DNA of 16,414 bases from Smittium culicis (lineage: Eukaryota; Kickxellomycota; Harpellomycetes; Harpellales; Legeriomycetaceae). A program made the translations under genes and the position numbers. Positions 1-8,087 of the stretch are shown here, piece after piece. The stretch covers positions 1 through 16,414 of the forward strand of contig LSSN01003855.1 of NCBI GenBank assembly GCA_001970855.1. The letters are read 5' to 3'. How positions within the stretch are numbered: position 1 is the stretch's first letter; every line of letters begins with the position of its first letter. The notes beneath the pieces are model-generated. The model saw nothing but the letters and a program-made list of their open reading frames with translations. It was not told the DNA's origin and ran no database searches.

Positions 1-730
1 TATAAATGTGATTATTTCCCGCTTACTAAATTAACATTCTGCTAAGTAATTGACCGTAGAATCGATGTCTAGCATATTTTAATTGGCAGTTTTGCTTGTT
101 CAAAATAATCAATAAAGTTTTCACAATAACAAGGTAGTTAATTTTATAAGAGCTTTTTTTTTTAATTTAGCTGAGAAATCGATTTTTCTCTTCTTATGAA
201 TGCCCGGCCCTCCATAAAGGGGTTTACTTGCTGTTTGTAGATAAAGATTTGTTTAAAAGATAAACATTTAATAAGGCAAATTATTAATACCAGTTGATTG
301 TTATTTTTATTTTGATAAGTTTGCATTATTAGCGTAAAAATAAAAATTATATTTTCAACATACTGAAAATAGAGACTATTTACATAGATCATATCATACA
401 ATGATCTACCGGTCATTAAGCTGATTTATTCACACTCGGAGTTTCTTTACAGAAATAATTAATAATTATTTAAATAAATATAAATATCTAGATATGAAAA
501 ATATACACTTAGATATTTAATTGAATAAATATGCTCGTGGAATACCAAAAAATTGAAGTTTACAGACTTTTCAAGCTCAACAAGAGATTTCACCAGATTT
601 ACAAATCATTGCCAATTTACTTTGATTACTTTATATGTGAGGATTTGATGTTGATTCGTTCAGCCCATTCATGAGCTGCAGATTATTTTTTATCTACAAA
701 GTCCAACCAACTGAATTAAAAAAAAAAAAC
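1..730. other. AT-rich region without a supported gene
   Basis: The stretch is AT-rich with many homopolymer runs. One open frame on the minus strand (162-416, 84 codons) is rich in Phe, Ile, Asn and Lys, as expected of chance frames in such DNA, and I see no family motif in it. A small patch of higher GC lies near 200-222. A run of A at about 718-729 lies just before the target-site duplication of the next insertion. No RNA gene or promoter could be supported. Confidence 0.6.
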
Positions 731-744
731 AACTAAATTAAGAA
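731..744 (+). repeat. Target-site duplication, left copy (SINE)
   Basis: AACTAAATTAAGAA is repeated exactly at 906-919, on the other side of the poly(A)-tailed insertion. Its position at both insertion boundaries is what makes a 14-bp AT-rich match meaningful. Confidence 0.7.
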
Positions 745-905
745 CCTTGAACCAATGCCCAGTGGGTATGGTGCTGCTAGAGCGGTGAAGGGGGGTCGGT
801 TGAAAAAAAAATTTTTAATATTTTTTAAACTTTTTAAATAGTTTTTTATAGTTTTTTGTATACTTTAAAAATTTGTTTAATAAACTCTCTGAGACAAAAA
901 AAAAA
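745..905 (+). mobile_element. SINE-like retroposon with tRNA-like head and poly(A) tail
   Basis: This short insertion of about 160 bp has a comparatively GC-rich head (about 745-803), an AT-rich body, and a 3' tail TAAACTCTCTGAGAC (881-895) followed by an A run. The head contains an A-box-like sequence ATGCCCAGTGGG (755-766) and a degenerate B-box-like GGGTCGGTTGA (793-803), spaced about as in a tRNA promoter, which suggests RNA polymerase III transcription. The identical sequence AACTAAATTAAGAA lies immediately on each side (731-744 and 906-919), as expected for target-primed reverse transcription. The insertion has no coding capacity and would depend on a LINE reverse transcriptase in trans. 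The structure is seen directly; the tRNA origin is inference, because both box matches are imperfect. Confidence 0.65.
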
Positions 906-919
906 AACTAAATTAAGAA
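906..919 (+). repeat. Target-site duplication, right copy (SINE)
   Basis: Second exact copy of AACTAAATTAAGAA, directly after the poly(A) tail. The exact tail/TSD boundary is ambiguous by one or two A residues. Confidence 0.7.
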
Positions 920-2002
920 AAAAAATTAATTATTTTTTTTGTACAACAGGAATGTAAATAAAACTGCTGATAAATTTCTGAATATTGAAACTATTCATAT
1001 TTTAAAAGGATGTTGTATGGGTAAGGGTTAAAACGTATTAAAAACTAATATTTATAATACAAGATATTAGTATAATTCTTATTGAGCCTAGCTAGTTAAA
1101 GAAAAATAAATATAAAAAATAGATCGAAACTTATTTTTTGATAAAAATAATATTACAATTCAAACATAAGTGTTTATTTAATTCATAGGCGGTTAAAACT
1201 CAAACTAAAATAGCTAAGTGAAAGTTCGATATTTATACTTTTACCTGGAACAAAACCTTAAACAGAGATGTATTTAATAATTTATTTAATACAGGGTGTG
1301 ATTTTATAAATAATACGCGGTTATAAATATGCTTAAATGTCAAATGTTTATACATTCTATAAGTTCAAAACATTATGTTAGTTTGAATATATTTTTATGT
1401 AAGTCCAGAAAAACAAATTATTGCTGAAAAATGTGAATTTTATCATTGTTATGATACATAATCATCGCCAACTCAGTGTATGAAGGGTCATTGAATTGAT
1501 ATGAAGTTAGGTTAGTTGATTTTGGTTACTGAAAAAAAATTCTATTCGTTCCTGAAATGACATAAAAGAGATTTTTTCTAAACTAATAAAATACTTGAGT
1601 ACACTTCATCAAAAAAGAAAGGCTATATAATATTTTTTTATTCTTTTTCTTATATTATTTACAGATTTTTGTTCTTATTGTTGTTTAAATAAATGCGAAA
1701 AAGTGCTAAAAATATTTTTTAGTGATTACTGCTTTCAGAATTGAAAAATAATGCAGAATATAATTTGATTTTTTTGAATATTAAACTTTTGTACTTTTGA
1801 AAATTTTTAGATAGATTATAAAGACAAAGCGTCGTCAAAACTCAATACTTCACAACTTCTATTGAAATTAAAAAAATAAGCAATTGATTAGATGATTAGG
1901 GATCGGATTAGAATTTTGTAATTGTAATTGAAACAAAGGTTTAGATAAATTACATAAAGAAATAAAAATTCATTATCTAAAATTAAAGAGAAATAAAAAA
2001 TT
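920..2002. other. AT-rich intergenic region, nothing recognised
   Basis: No open frame of convincing composition, RNA gene or repeat was found between the SINE and the left end of the DIRS-like element. A minus-strand frame at 1888-2085 is low-complexity and overlaps the terminal repeat of the element, so it is not a gene. Confidence 0.6.
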
Positions 2003-2340
2003 TTATATAATATATTAGTATAAAATAATACGTTTAGTTGAATGTAATGAAAGCTTATAACTATTATTCGAATTTCTAGATACAATTATGTTACCTAATC
2101 TTTGTTTAAGTTGAAATCTTTCTTATTTACCGAATACTTTAACCCCAAACTTTTTTTCAAAAGTATCAAAGTGTTCGAAATTTCGTTATTAGAATTGAAA
2201 ATTCAAGAATATTCTAGAAATCTAATATCCAGTATCAAGAATCCTTTGAAAATTTAAGGGTAAAAAGTATGAAAAAAAAATCAAATCAAATCAAATCAAA
2301 AAAGTATATATACTGTCTATTTTCCCTGTTTTTTTGAATT
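2003..2340 (+). repeat. DIRS inverted terminal repeat, left copy
   Basis: This sequence matches the reverse complement of 6174-6507 along its whole length. Long well-matched blocks include the outer TTATATAATATATTAG, TTATGTTACCTAATC near 2087-2101, and the inner GTATATATAC block followed by TTTTCCCTGTTTTTTTGAAT. The outer 150 bp look close to 90% alike by eye; the middle is more diverged, with small indels. It includes a short TCAAA expansion that the other copy lacks. In coding orientation this is the 3' repeat. Confidence 0.88.
2281..2300 (+). repeat. (TCAAA)n microsatellite in the left ITR
   Basis: Four tandem copies of TCAAA follow an A run. The corresponding part of the right ITR (about 6215-6228) has only about two copies, so the array changed length after insertion. 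Confidence 0.7.
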
Positions 2341-2365
2341 ACTTGCCACCGTTTTAGTTAGGTTA

Positions 2366-2382
2366 GGGCGGGACTGGGAGGG
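2366..2382 (+). other. Canonical G-quadruplex motif inside the DIRS element
   Basis: GGGCGGGACTGGGAGGG has four runs of three G with loops of 1, 3 and 1 bases, a textbook G4 pattern and striking in such AT-rich DNA. It lies between the inner edge of the left ITR (2340) and the start of the internal complementary region (2383). The G-rich strand is the one opposite to the coding strand of the element. Folding is predicted from the pattern only. Confidence 0.6.
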
Positions 2383-2453
2383 ACATAATTGAATCTAGAA
2401 ATTCGATTAATAATAATAAGTTATAATTTAATTCAACTAAACATATTATTATG
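2383..2453 (+). repeat. DIRS internal complementary region (ICR)
   Basis: This 71-bp stretch is a direct-orientation copy of the outer part of the right ITR (6419-6487) and is therefore inverted relative to the outer part of the left ITR. Shared blocks include TCTAGAAATTCG, TAATAAT/TAATTAT, and TTCAACTAAACA against TTCAGCTAAACA. In DIRS-1 the ICR lies between the recombinase gene and the 3' repeat, and it is thought to template the joining of the ends of the linear cDNA into a circle. Position and content fit that role. The match does not reach the outermost 20 bp of the ITR. Confidence 0.75.
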
Positions 2454-2499
2454 CTTCATTTCCCAGATAAAATAAAGTCACTTCAGAGTTTAATACGTG

Positions 2500-3145
2500 T
2501 CAAGTAAAATTTTCTCTTGTTCTGAGTGATGACTGATAGTACGTATCAAATATTCCTCTGCTTGCCCAAAATACTTGGGTAAAAACATCATCTTATGTTG
2601 CACCTGATGAAGTAGCACGTTTAAATCCAAGTGCTCTAGCCTTTGGTATTTTGAAGTTTGGAGGTAATGGTAAAAGCGACATAAGTTTGTTAGTTTGCTT
2701 GATAATAATTTGAGCTTCAATATTATTAATGTGATCCTTGATACCATTGATGGGATAGGATATGGTATTTTCTTGGGGTAAGTGGTGTGGCTTTATGTAT
2801 TTTTTTTCCGCAATCCACTTTTTGTAAGCCTTATAGGTTTCATACGGACATGTTTTATTTTCGGAGTGTATATGAATAACAGAAAACTTTTCAATTGGCG
2901 TGTCATTGCGTTTCACCTTTGATCGTACGATAATGAAATCGATGTACTCCTTAGTTACTGTTTCCTTTCTGTCATCATTCTCTCTATGACACTTGGTCTG
3001 AGGAAGCCGCAGATGGATATTTGCCAACTTATTTTAGATGCTTTGTATTAATTTGACATTATGAATTTGATTCCGAGCTACCTGATGTGTTAAATTTTTT
3101 AACTGAAGTCATAAAGCGGATTGTCAATGGATCTTAATTTTGATC
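2500..3145 (-). pseudogene. Tyrosine recombinase of the DIRS-like element, broken
   Basis: This is the integrase-equivalent of DIRS elements, which joins circular element DNA to the genome. The start of the catalytic domain reads IDNPLYDFS, with several in-frame stops before box A. Box A is WQISICGFLRPS (about 3026-2991) and keeps the Arg expected to be catalytic. A one-base frameshift follows at about 2970-2985. The middle of the domain is then open through 2596, with ...KIPKARALGFKRATSSGAT in the box B area, followed by an in-frame TAA at 2595-2593. Past that stop the same frame continues as DDVFTQVFWASRGIFDTYYQ, which holds the nucleophilic Tyr (codons 2541-2536), and ends at TGA 2502-2500. 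Box B usually reads H-x-x-R; here KARAL stands where KAHSL-like sequence is common, so the His may be lost. The gene is inactive. Confidence 0.8.
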
Positions 3146-3774
3146 AAGGTAGTTGTTTCAGATACTTTTTCATTATTGTATCGTCACTGAATGAAGCTCA
3201 ATCGCAGTTTAAGTCAAGGATGGTAGATTTGTGCTTTTTGACTGCTTCAATTCTTCAATTTAGAGTCTTCCGCTGAAGTTCTAGATTTTTTAATATGTCA
3301 ACGACTCTTACGTTCTCTATGAAAATTGAATAGGTAAAAGCCACTGTAGGAACTTGATCTTCGGGCTCAAATATTTTTTCTGCTTGTTCTTAACGCGAGT
3401 GTTGTCGAGCATCAATTTTATAACCTGGTCATGTAAGCCTACTTCCTGATACCTTACGCATTTAACCGCCAATCGAAAGTCACCATGTCTTGTGCATTGT
3501 CTCTGATTTTCTGATTCTCGGGTCTGGGAACACTACGAATGGTGAATCTTGATTGGTGGAGAAATCTACAGGTTATTCAGGTCCGTATTTCACGGGGCTG
3601 ATATCCAAAATGGCGTGATTAGAGTCACTGTGATCCTCATTTGGCGGATCTTCTGGATGGTGCGCTAGATCAGATTCTAGGAAGAACAGTTATGGGTTCG
3701 TACACTCGGTACAGCTGCAGCTGAATGTACTTCCCCTTACTGTTTGGGGGAAATATTTCCGACTCGCACATGTG

Positions 3775-5169
3775 TTCAATTTGTGATTGGTTTTGCTTGA
3801 AAACATGTCGATTTCGTTAGGATCAAAGTTAATTTGAATCCTTTAAACACTTTTTCCGATTTATAACATTTGGTCTCAAATTAAGCCGAGATGAGGCGTC
3901 TGCAGGATTCTCAATGCGTGGTACGTACTGGGATTGTACACTGGTCCCATTTCTGATTCAGTCTCTCAGCAAAATTTCCGATATGTCGAGAAGATTGGTT
4001 GATCTGACTTCTCCCTGCTTCCTGGAATAGCTGATTAAGTTTTTGTTGTCGCAATATACAGTCACGCTCCTTCTCTTTACCTCAGGTATATTTATAGCCT
4101 TGATTACTACTAATAGCTCTTTGGCATTTACTGGAAGGTTGGTTTTTTCTTTGATCCATGTTCCTGAGTACTAAATATGGCCAGTAACTATCGCTCAATG
4201 GAAGTCGCTCTCATCTGTGTAGACTTCCAGTTCCAGAATTTCTCGGGGGGAAGCTCAAATTGTTCCAACTCTTGAGGTGATCTCTTGAAAATATCAGATT
4301 TTCTAGATCAGGCTCGCCCAAAGATGCTTTCGTGCTCCAATATTGCGTGGTTCGCAGAATAGAGTTCATGTGCTCCAAAATTATCCTTCTCATGAGTCTC
4401 TCTGGACGAATTTTGGTGTTCACCGCCAGTGTCATCCTAATGAATGAAGATAAAAATCTCAACTTCGCCTTTCCATTGCTTATCAGTCGGGATACCTCTC
4501 GTGTTAGATCTCTGAGTTTCTGCTTAGGAGTCCTGAAGCTTATTTGAAGGGTGTTGATATCCATACCCAAATGGCTGATAGAATGCTTGGAGTTTATTGA
4601 CGAGTTGTATTTGTTTATGATGAACACCAGCTTTGATATCTTGTTTGCAGCCATCGGAGTGTACTTAATACACTCCGATGGTTGGTCCCAAGACCAGAAA
4701 ATCGTTTAAGTAGCTCGATATTCGGACCCCTCGATCTCTCGACCACTTGAGAATCAGCTTTAGTATTTTGGAAAATAATAATGTGATTAAGGGTAGACAA
4801 ATACAAGTACTCTGTACTGATATAAGCTATGGAAAATGTGAATTTGATATATTTTCTTGACTCCTTATTGATGAAAACGTGCAAAAAAGCATCGCTGATA
4901 TCGATAATTGTCATCCATTCTCCCTTTCGCAAAATTCGTAAGATGGTGTTTAGTGATTCAGTCTTAAAATGCTGCTCTGGGATCTACTGGTTCAGAAGTT
5001 TTAGGATGATGACCATCGGTGTTCCTCCATTCGTCTTTGGGACGGTGGATGTATTTGAGGAGAATCCTGGCTGCCCTGCTGAAACTTCGTCTATAGCTTT
5101 TTTGGAGAGGAGGATTGTAATTTCCTTCTCGATGACCTTTTCTGGAAGTTTCTTTAAGTCTTTCGTTTA
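3775..5169 (-). pseudogene. Reverse transcriptase-RNase H of the DIRS-like element, broken
   Basis: This enzyme would copy the element RNA into DNA and degrade the template. After a TAA at 5169-5167 the frame continues with KLPEKVIEKEI, then GFSSNTSTVPKTNGG (fingers) and LKLLNQ followed by an in-frame TAG. Motif A follows (TIIDISDAFLHVFI, near 4908-4870). Motif C sits in a different frame as SYLNDFLVLGPT (YLND at 4712-4701), where YLDD is expected. After another frameshift at about 4681 comes ECIKYTPM and the conserved HLGMDINTL and PKQKLRDLTREVSRL thumb/connection segment (open 4654-4211). RNase H follows: VYTDES (about 4224-4207), NAKELL, YCDNKNL and NPADASSR (3906-3886), interrupted by three in-frame stops. 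FDPNEIDMFSS..NHKL (about 3830-3775) matches the conserved segment after RNase H in DIRS/Ty3-type proteins. Confidence 0.85.
4651..4681. repeat. Perfect 12-bp inverted repeat within the RT pseudogene
   Basis: CCATCGGAGTGT (4651-4662), a 7-base spacer ACTTAAT, and ACACTCCGATGG (4670-4681) form a perfect 12-bp stem. It lies immediately after the catalytic motif C and coincides with the point where the reading frame changes from ...GPTI to ECIKYTP. It is not at a 3' end, so it is not a terminator. Confidence 0.75.
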
Positions 5170-6103
5170 CGGATTTTCTGCTTGACCGTGGGACGATGCG
5201 TATTGAAGGAAATTCGGAACCTTTACTTGATCACAAATAGTACCCATTGGTGATCGGTAAGATTCTTCCATGCCTTCTAAAAGAGCTAAAATCTTCCCCA
5301 TACTTTCGCGGTCTGATGCTATTGCCACCCCGAAAAATATTCTTAGAAGTATTGAAACGGGGCTGAATCTGTTATTGGACCTTCTGCGGCTCTTGAATAT
5401 GTGACTGTTGATTAAGCTATAATACAACGAGGTTTTCGAATGCACTCTAGTTATTTTACATGGGAAAGCGTGGCTAGTAGATCTTGAGTGCTTCCGGGCC
5501 GCCTGCTGGTTGAGCTTTTCTTCAATAAACTGGCTAGTATCGAAAATAGACTTCTTGGTTTCTGGATAGATCTTCGGCGTGCTGGTCATCACCTGCATCT
5601 CTGTATTACTGATTGATCCTGAACTAACTGAGGTGCATTTCAACGTCATCCAAGTGTACCCTGATTGAGTTGAAAAATTCTATAACATTAGAAACTGGCA
5701 CCTGGTTGCCACTTCGATTGCACTGTTGATATCAGATATCCTGTACTGGGCATCTTAAATATATTTTTCGATGTTCCTGACGGTGTTGTACACTTGATTT
5801 TGACCATAATAAGGTCAGTATTCATGGTAGAGTTCCTGGGGACGGCGAAAAAAAATCTTCTGTCTGATTCCGACAGAGGCGATTTTAAGAATTCTTTCGT
5901 ATCGGTTGAAAGAGCTTCTTATAGATCTTTATAGAGTTCCATATCTAGGAGTTCTGGTCTTTTTGTGATTTTGGATACTATGAGATCCATATTAACTGAC
6001 TATGGGACTGAAGTTGTCTCTGGCTGTCAGCTTGATTTCTCTTGGAGTGTAAGCCTCTTGAAGATTTCCTGAAGAATTTCTTGCGAAAATTTTCATTATT
6101 CAT
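5170..6103 (-). pseudogene. Gag-like region of the DIRS-like element, broken
   Basis: This region occupies the gag position between the 5' ITR and reverse transcriptase. Candidate starts are ATG 6103 (MNNENFRKKFFRK, basic, about 43 codons before a stop) and ATG 5990 (MDLIVSKITKRPELLDMEL, a further segment ALSTDTKEFLKSPLSESD after one in-frame stop, ending near 5690). A third open stretch runs 5649-5170 and ends in the same frame in which the reverse transcriptase begins, so ORF1 and pol may once have been continuous there. The segment GKILALLEGMEE...PMGTICDQ has the look of the linker before reverse transcriptase in DIRS proteins. Gag sequences diverge quickly, and the assignment rests mainly on position. 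At least two frame changes and several stops make it non-functional. Confidence 0.55.
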
Positions 6104-6173
6104 AATTTTTACTTTATTTAATTTGATTATATATATGATTTCTGGTTGTGTACCTAGCTCAAATGACGGAATG

Positions 6174-6507
6174 AATTCAAAAAAACAGGGAAAATAGACA
6201 GTATATATACTTTTTAGATTTGATTTGTTTTTTTTATCATACTTTTTACCCTTATTTTTTCAAAGAAATTTTGGATATGAATTTGAAATTTCTAGAATAT
6301 TCTTGAATTTTCAATTTTGATAACGGAATTTCGAACATTTTGGAACTTTTGAAAATTTTTCTGGGGTTAAAGTATTTAGTAAATACGAAAGATTTCGAAC
6401 ATAAACAAAGATTAGGTAACATAATTTTATCTAGAAATTCGCATAATAATTATAAGTTTTCATTATATTCAGCTAAACACATTATTTTATACTAATATAT
6501 TATATAA
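6174..6507 (-). repeat. DIRS inverted terminal repeat, right copy
   Basis: Reverse-complement partner of 2003-2340. In coding orientation this is the 5' repeat, and it should hold the promoter of the element. The match stops at about 6507 on the outer side and at about 6174 on the inner side, which sets the element boundaries to within a few bases. Confidence 0.88.
6200..6211 (-). promoter_or_regulatory. Candidate TATA element in the 5' ITR
   Basis: AGTATATATACT is a palindromic TATA-rich block about 30 bp inside the inner edge of the right ITR, upstream of the gag-like start codons on the minus strand. It is conserved in the left ITR (near 2301-2312), where by symmetry it would point inward from the other end and could drive antisense RNA, as reported for DIRS-1 elements. 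No transcription start is visible, and in AT-rich DNA TATA-like sequence is common. Confidence 0.35.
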
Positions 6508-8011
6508 TTTAATTTACTAAATAATAGCAAATTTTTTGACCTAAAATTATGAATAAGCTATGAATTTTTTTTAAATTTACTAAATTTTAACAATTCAAAG
6601 ATCTCAAAATTAAAGCAAATCGAGTATAATACTTATTAGCATATTATTTATAAAATTATTTTCAAGATTTAAATACAATAGTAACAACTAATAAAGGGAG
6701 TGGCTAAAAATATCAAAAAGAAAATTTGACACATATGAAATTGACCGATAAAATATTTGTTTATCATAGATTCAAAAACTGCTAAATAGAATTTCCAAAG
6801 AGTATATCATTTTTTATTAAAATTCGAATATTAAATTCTAATATCAATTATTTTATAGTTTCTTTAGTAAGGAGGAATTTTATAGTGAAAAGTGCCAGAA
6901 TGTAAAATCAATAAAAATTTAAATATACAATGTATAAATTATAGTTTTTATTAGCGAGTATATATATTAAAATGAAAAGAGTAAATGTATAAATTGAAAT
7001 GCTTTGTCAGTTTTTTCAATAATTTATACCATTTTTTGGTATTAAAGCTAATGAAATCTGTCTGAATCAAGTTGCTCTTTTCATCTAGAGTCCCTTAAAT
7101 ATAATTTCTATTAAAATAGAAATAATATACTCATGTATCTATTGTATCTATTGTATATTTTTTTAAATTTTATTTTTATTTCTAAATATATATTCATCAT
7201 TGATGCCAAAAAAAAAAAAAACTAGTTTTGTATATTTTAAATATCTGAATTTCCAATATTTTTTGATAAGCTCTAATAATATTTCTACATTATGAAAAAA
7301 ATCAAATAAACATTTAAATTATAGTATAATCTATAATAAAAATGATCAGTTTAAATAATATCAAACCAAATTTAGTTTATATAAGGATTCGTTATTTTTA
7401 GAGGGATTTATATTTTGAAGGTTCTAAAAAAATTATAAATTTAATAACATTATTTTTTCGGTAAAATAGCCCAAAATCAAAATTTTTATAATTAAGTTTT
7501 TTTTAAAGAAAAATATGTATTTATTTACTCATCTATTTATGTGGATAACTTTTTAAATAATCATTATTTTAAGTTATCTATGTAGTTACTCGCAAAAATC
7601 TTTTATCTTCAATAGTAAATTTATTTATATTAAATATTTTTGGAGATGATATTAATCGTGATTATTATTCAATATTAAACTAGTAATTATAAAACAAGAA
7701 ATGAATATCACTAAGAAAATAATCAAAAACAGGTTAAAGTTATATTAAAAAAGTACTTTTTTCAATTATTTAATAATATATTATAGTAAAATAATTAAAT
7801 ATGTATATTATTACAAATTTAGAAAAGATTAACGATCTTTAAATTAATATATTTAATCGATACAAATAACAGATTATAAAATTCAATCCAAGTTTGTGGT
7901 ATATATTTATAAAAAATAACCTAATCCAGATAAAATTCAAATAATAATAATATAAGCACAATCGTTCTTTAAATTAAAGAGATAAATATAGCTTATACAT
8001 CAGATAGCAGC
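6508..8011. other. AT-rich intergenic region upstream of the secreted-protein gene
   Basis: About 1.5 kb of very AT-rich DNA with frequent stops in all frames. A 9-bp tandem repeat of TGTATCTAT (about 2.6 copies, 7134-7156) is the only ordered structure I noted. No gene or RNA could be supported. Confidence 0.6.
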
Positions 8012-8019
8012 TATAAAAG
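8012..8019 (+). promoter_or_regulatory. TATA box candidate
   Basis: TATAAAAG lies 68 bp before the ATG at 8088, flanked by comparatively less AT-rich sequence (GATAGCAGC before, CTTC after). Spacing suits a TATA-driven promoter with a short 5' leader. The abundance of TATA-like words in the region limits certainty. Confidence 0.4.
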
Positions 8020-8087
8020 CTTCATAATTTCTTATAATATAGCCTTCATTTTCATTTTCGCTTTAGCTAATGTAATTAAATTTGAAA

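Larger units (their letters stand above)
2003..6507 (-). mobile_element. DIRS-1-like tyrosine-recombinase retrotransposon, decayed copy
   Basis: This is a complete but inactivated element of about 4.5 kb, coding on the minus strand. In coding order it has: an inverted terminal repeat (6507-6174), gag-like remnants, reverse transcriptase and RNase H, a tyrosine recombinase, an internal complementary region (2453-2383), and the second inverted terminal repeat (2340-2003). Inverted rather than direct terminal repeats, a recombinase in place of a DDE integrase, and an internal copy of the repeat end together define DIRS-1-like elements. They integrate through a circular DNA intermediate and normally leave no target duplication; I saw none here. 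Every coding segment contains stops or frameshifts, so the copy cannot encode its own proteins. The stretch 3146-3775 is too decayed to assign and probably joins RNase H to the recombinase. Confidence 0.85.

Noticed and set aside
162..416. 84-codon minus-strand frame
   Set aside because: Composition is that of chance frames in AT-rich DNA, with no motif, no signal peptide pattern and no supporting context.
755..803. A functional tRNA gene at the A/B-box-like motifs
   Set aside because: No acceptor stem or complete cloverleaf can be drawn, both boxes are imperfect, and the unit sits inside a poly(A)-tailed insertion.
1888..2085. 65-codon minus-strand frame
   Set aside because: Low complexity and overlapping the DIRS terminal repeat.
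2490..2747. 85-codon minus-strand frame near the recombinase end
   Set aside because: It is the wrong frame over the recombinase C-terminus; the homologous frame, with WASRGIFDTYY, lies beside it.
4332..5185. Plus-strand open frames at 4332-4547 and 4829-5185
   Set aside because: They lie opposite the minus-strand reverse transcriptase motifs and have no motifs of their own.
2003..6507. Cut-and-paste DNA transposon, because of the long terminal inverted repeats
   Set aside because: The interior encodes reverse transcriptase, RNase H and a tyrosine recombinase, there is an internal copy of the repeat end, and no DDE transposase or flanking target duplication was seen.
2003..6507. Ty3- or Ty1-type LTR retrotransposon
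   Set aside because: The terminal repeats are inverted, not direct, and the integrase position is taken by a tyrosine recombinase.
8082..8087. TTG start six bases before the ATG of the secreted-protein gene
   Set aside because: Eukaryotic genes rarely start at TTG, and the ATG at 8088 gives an equally good signal peptide.
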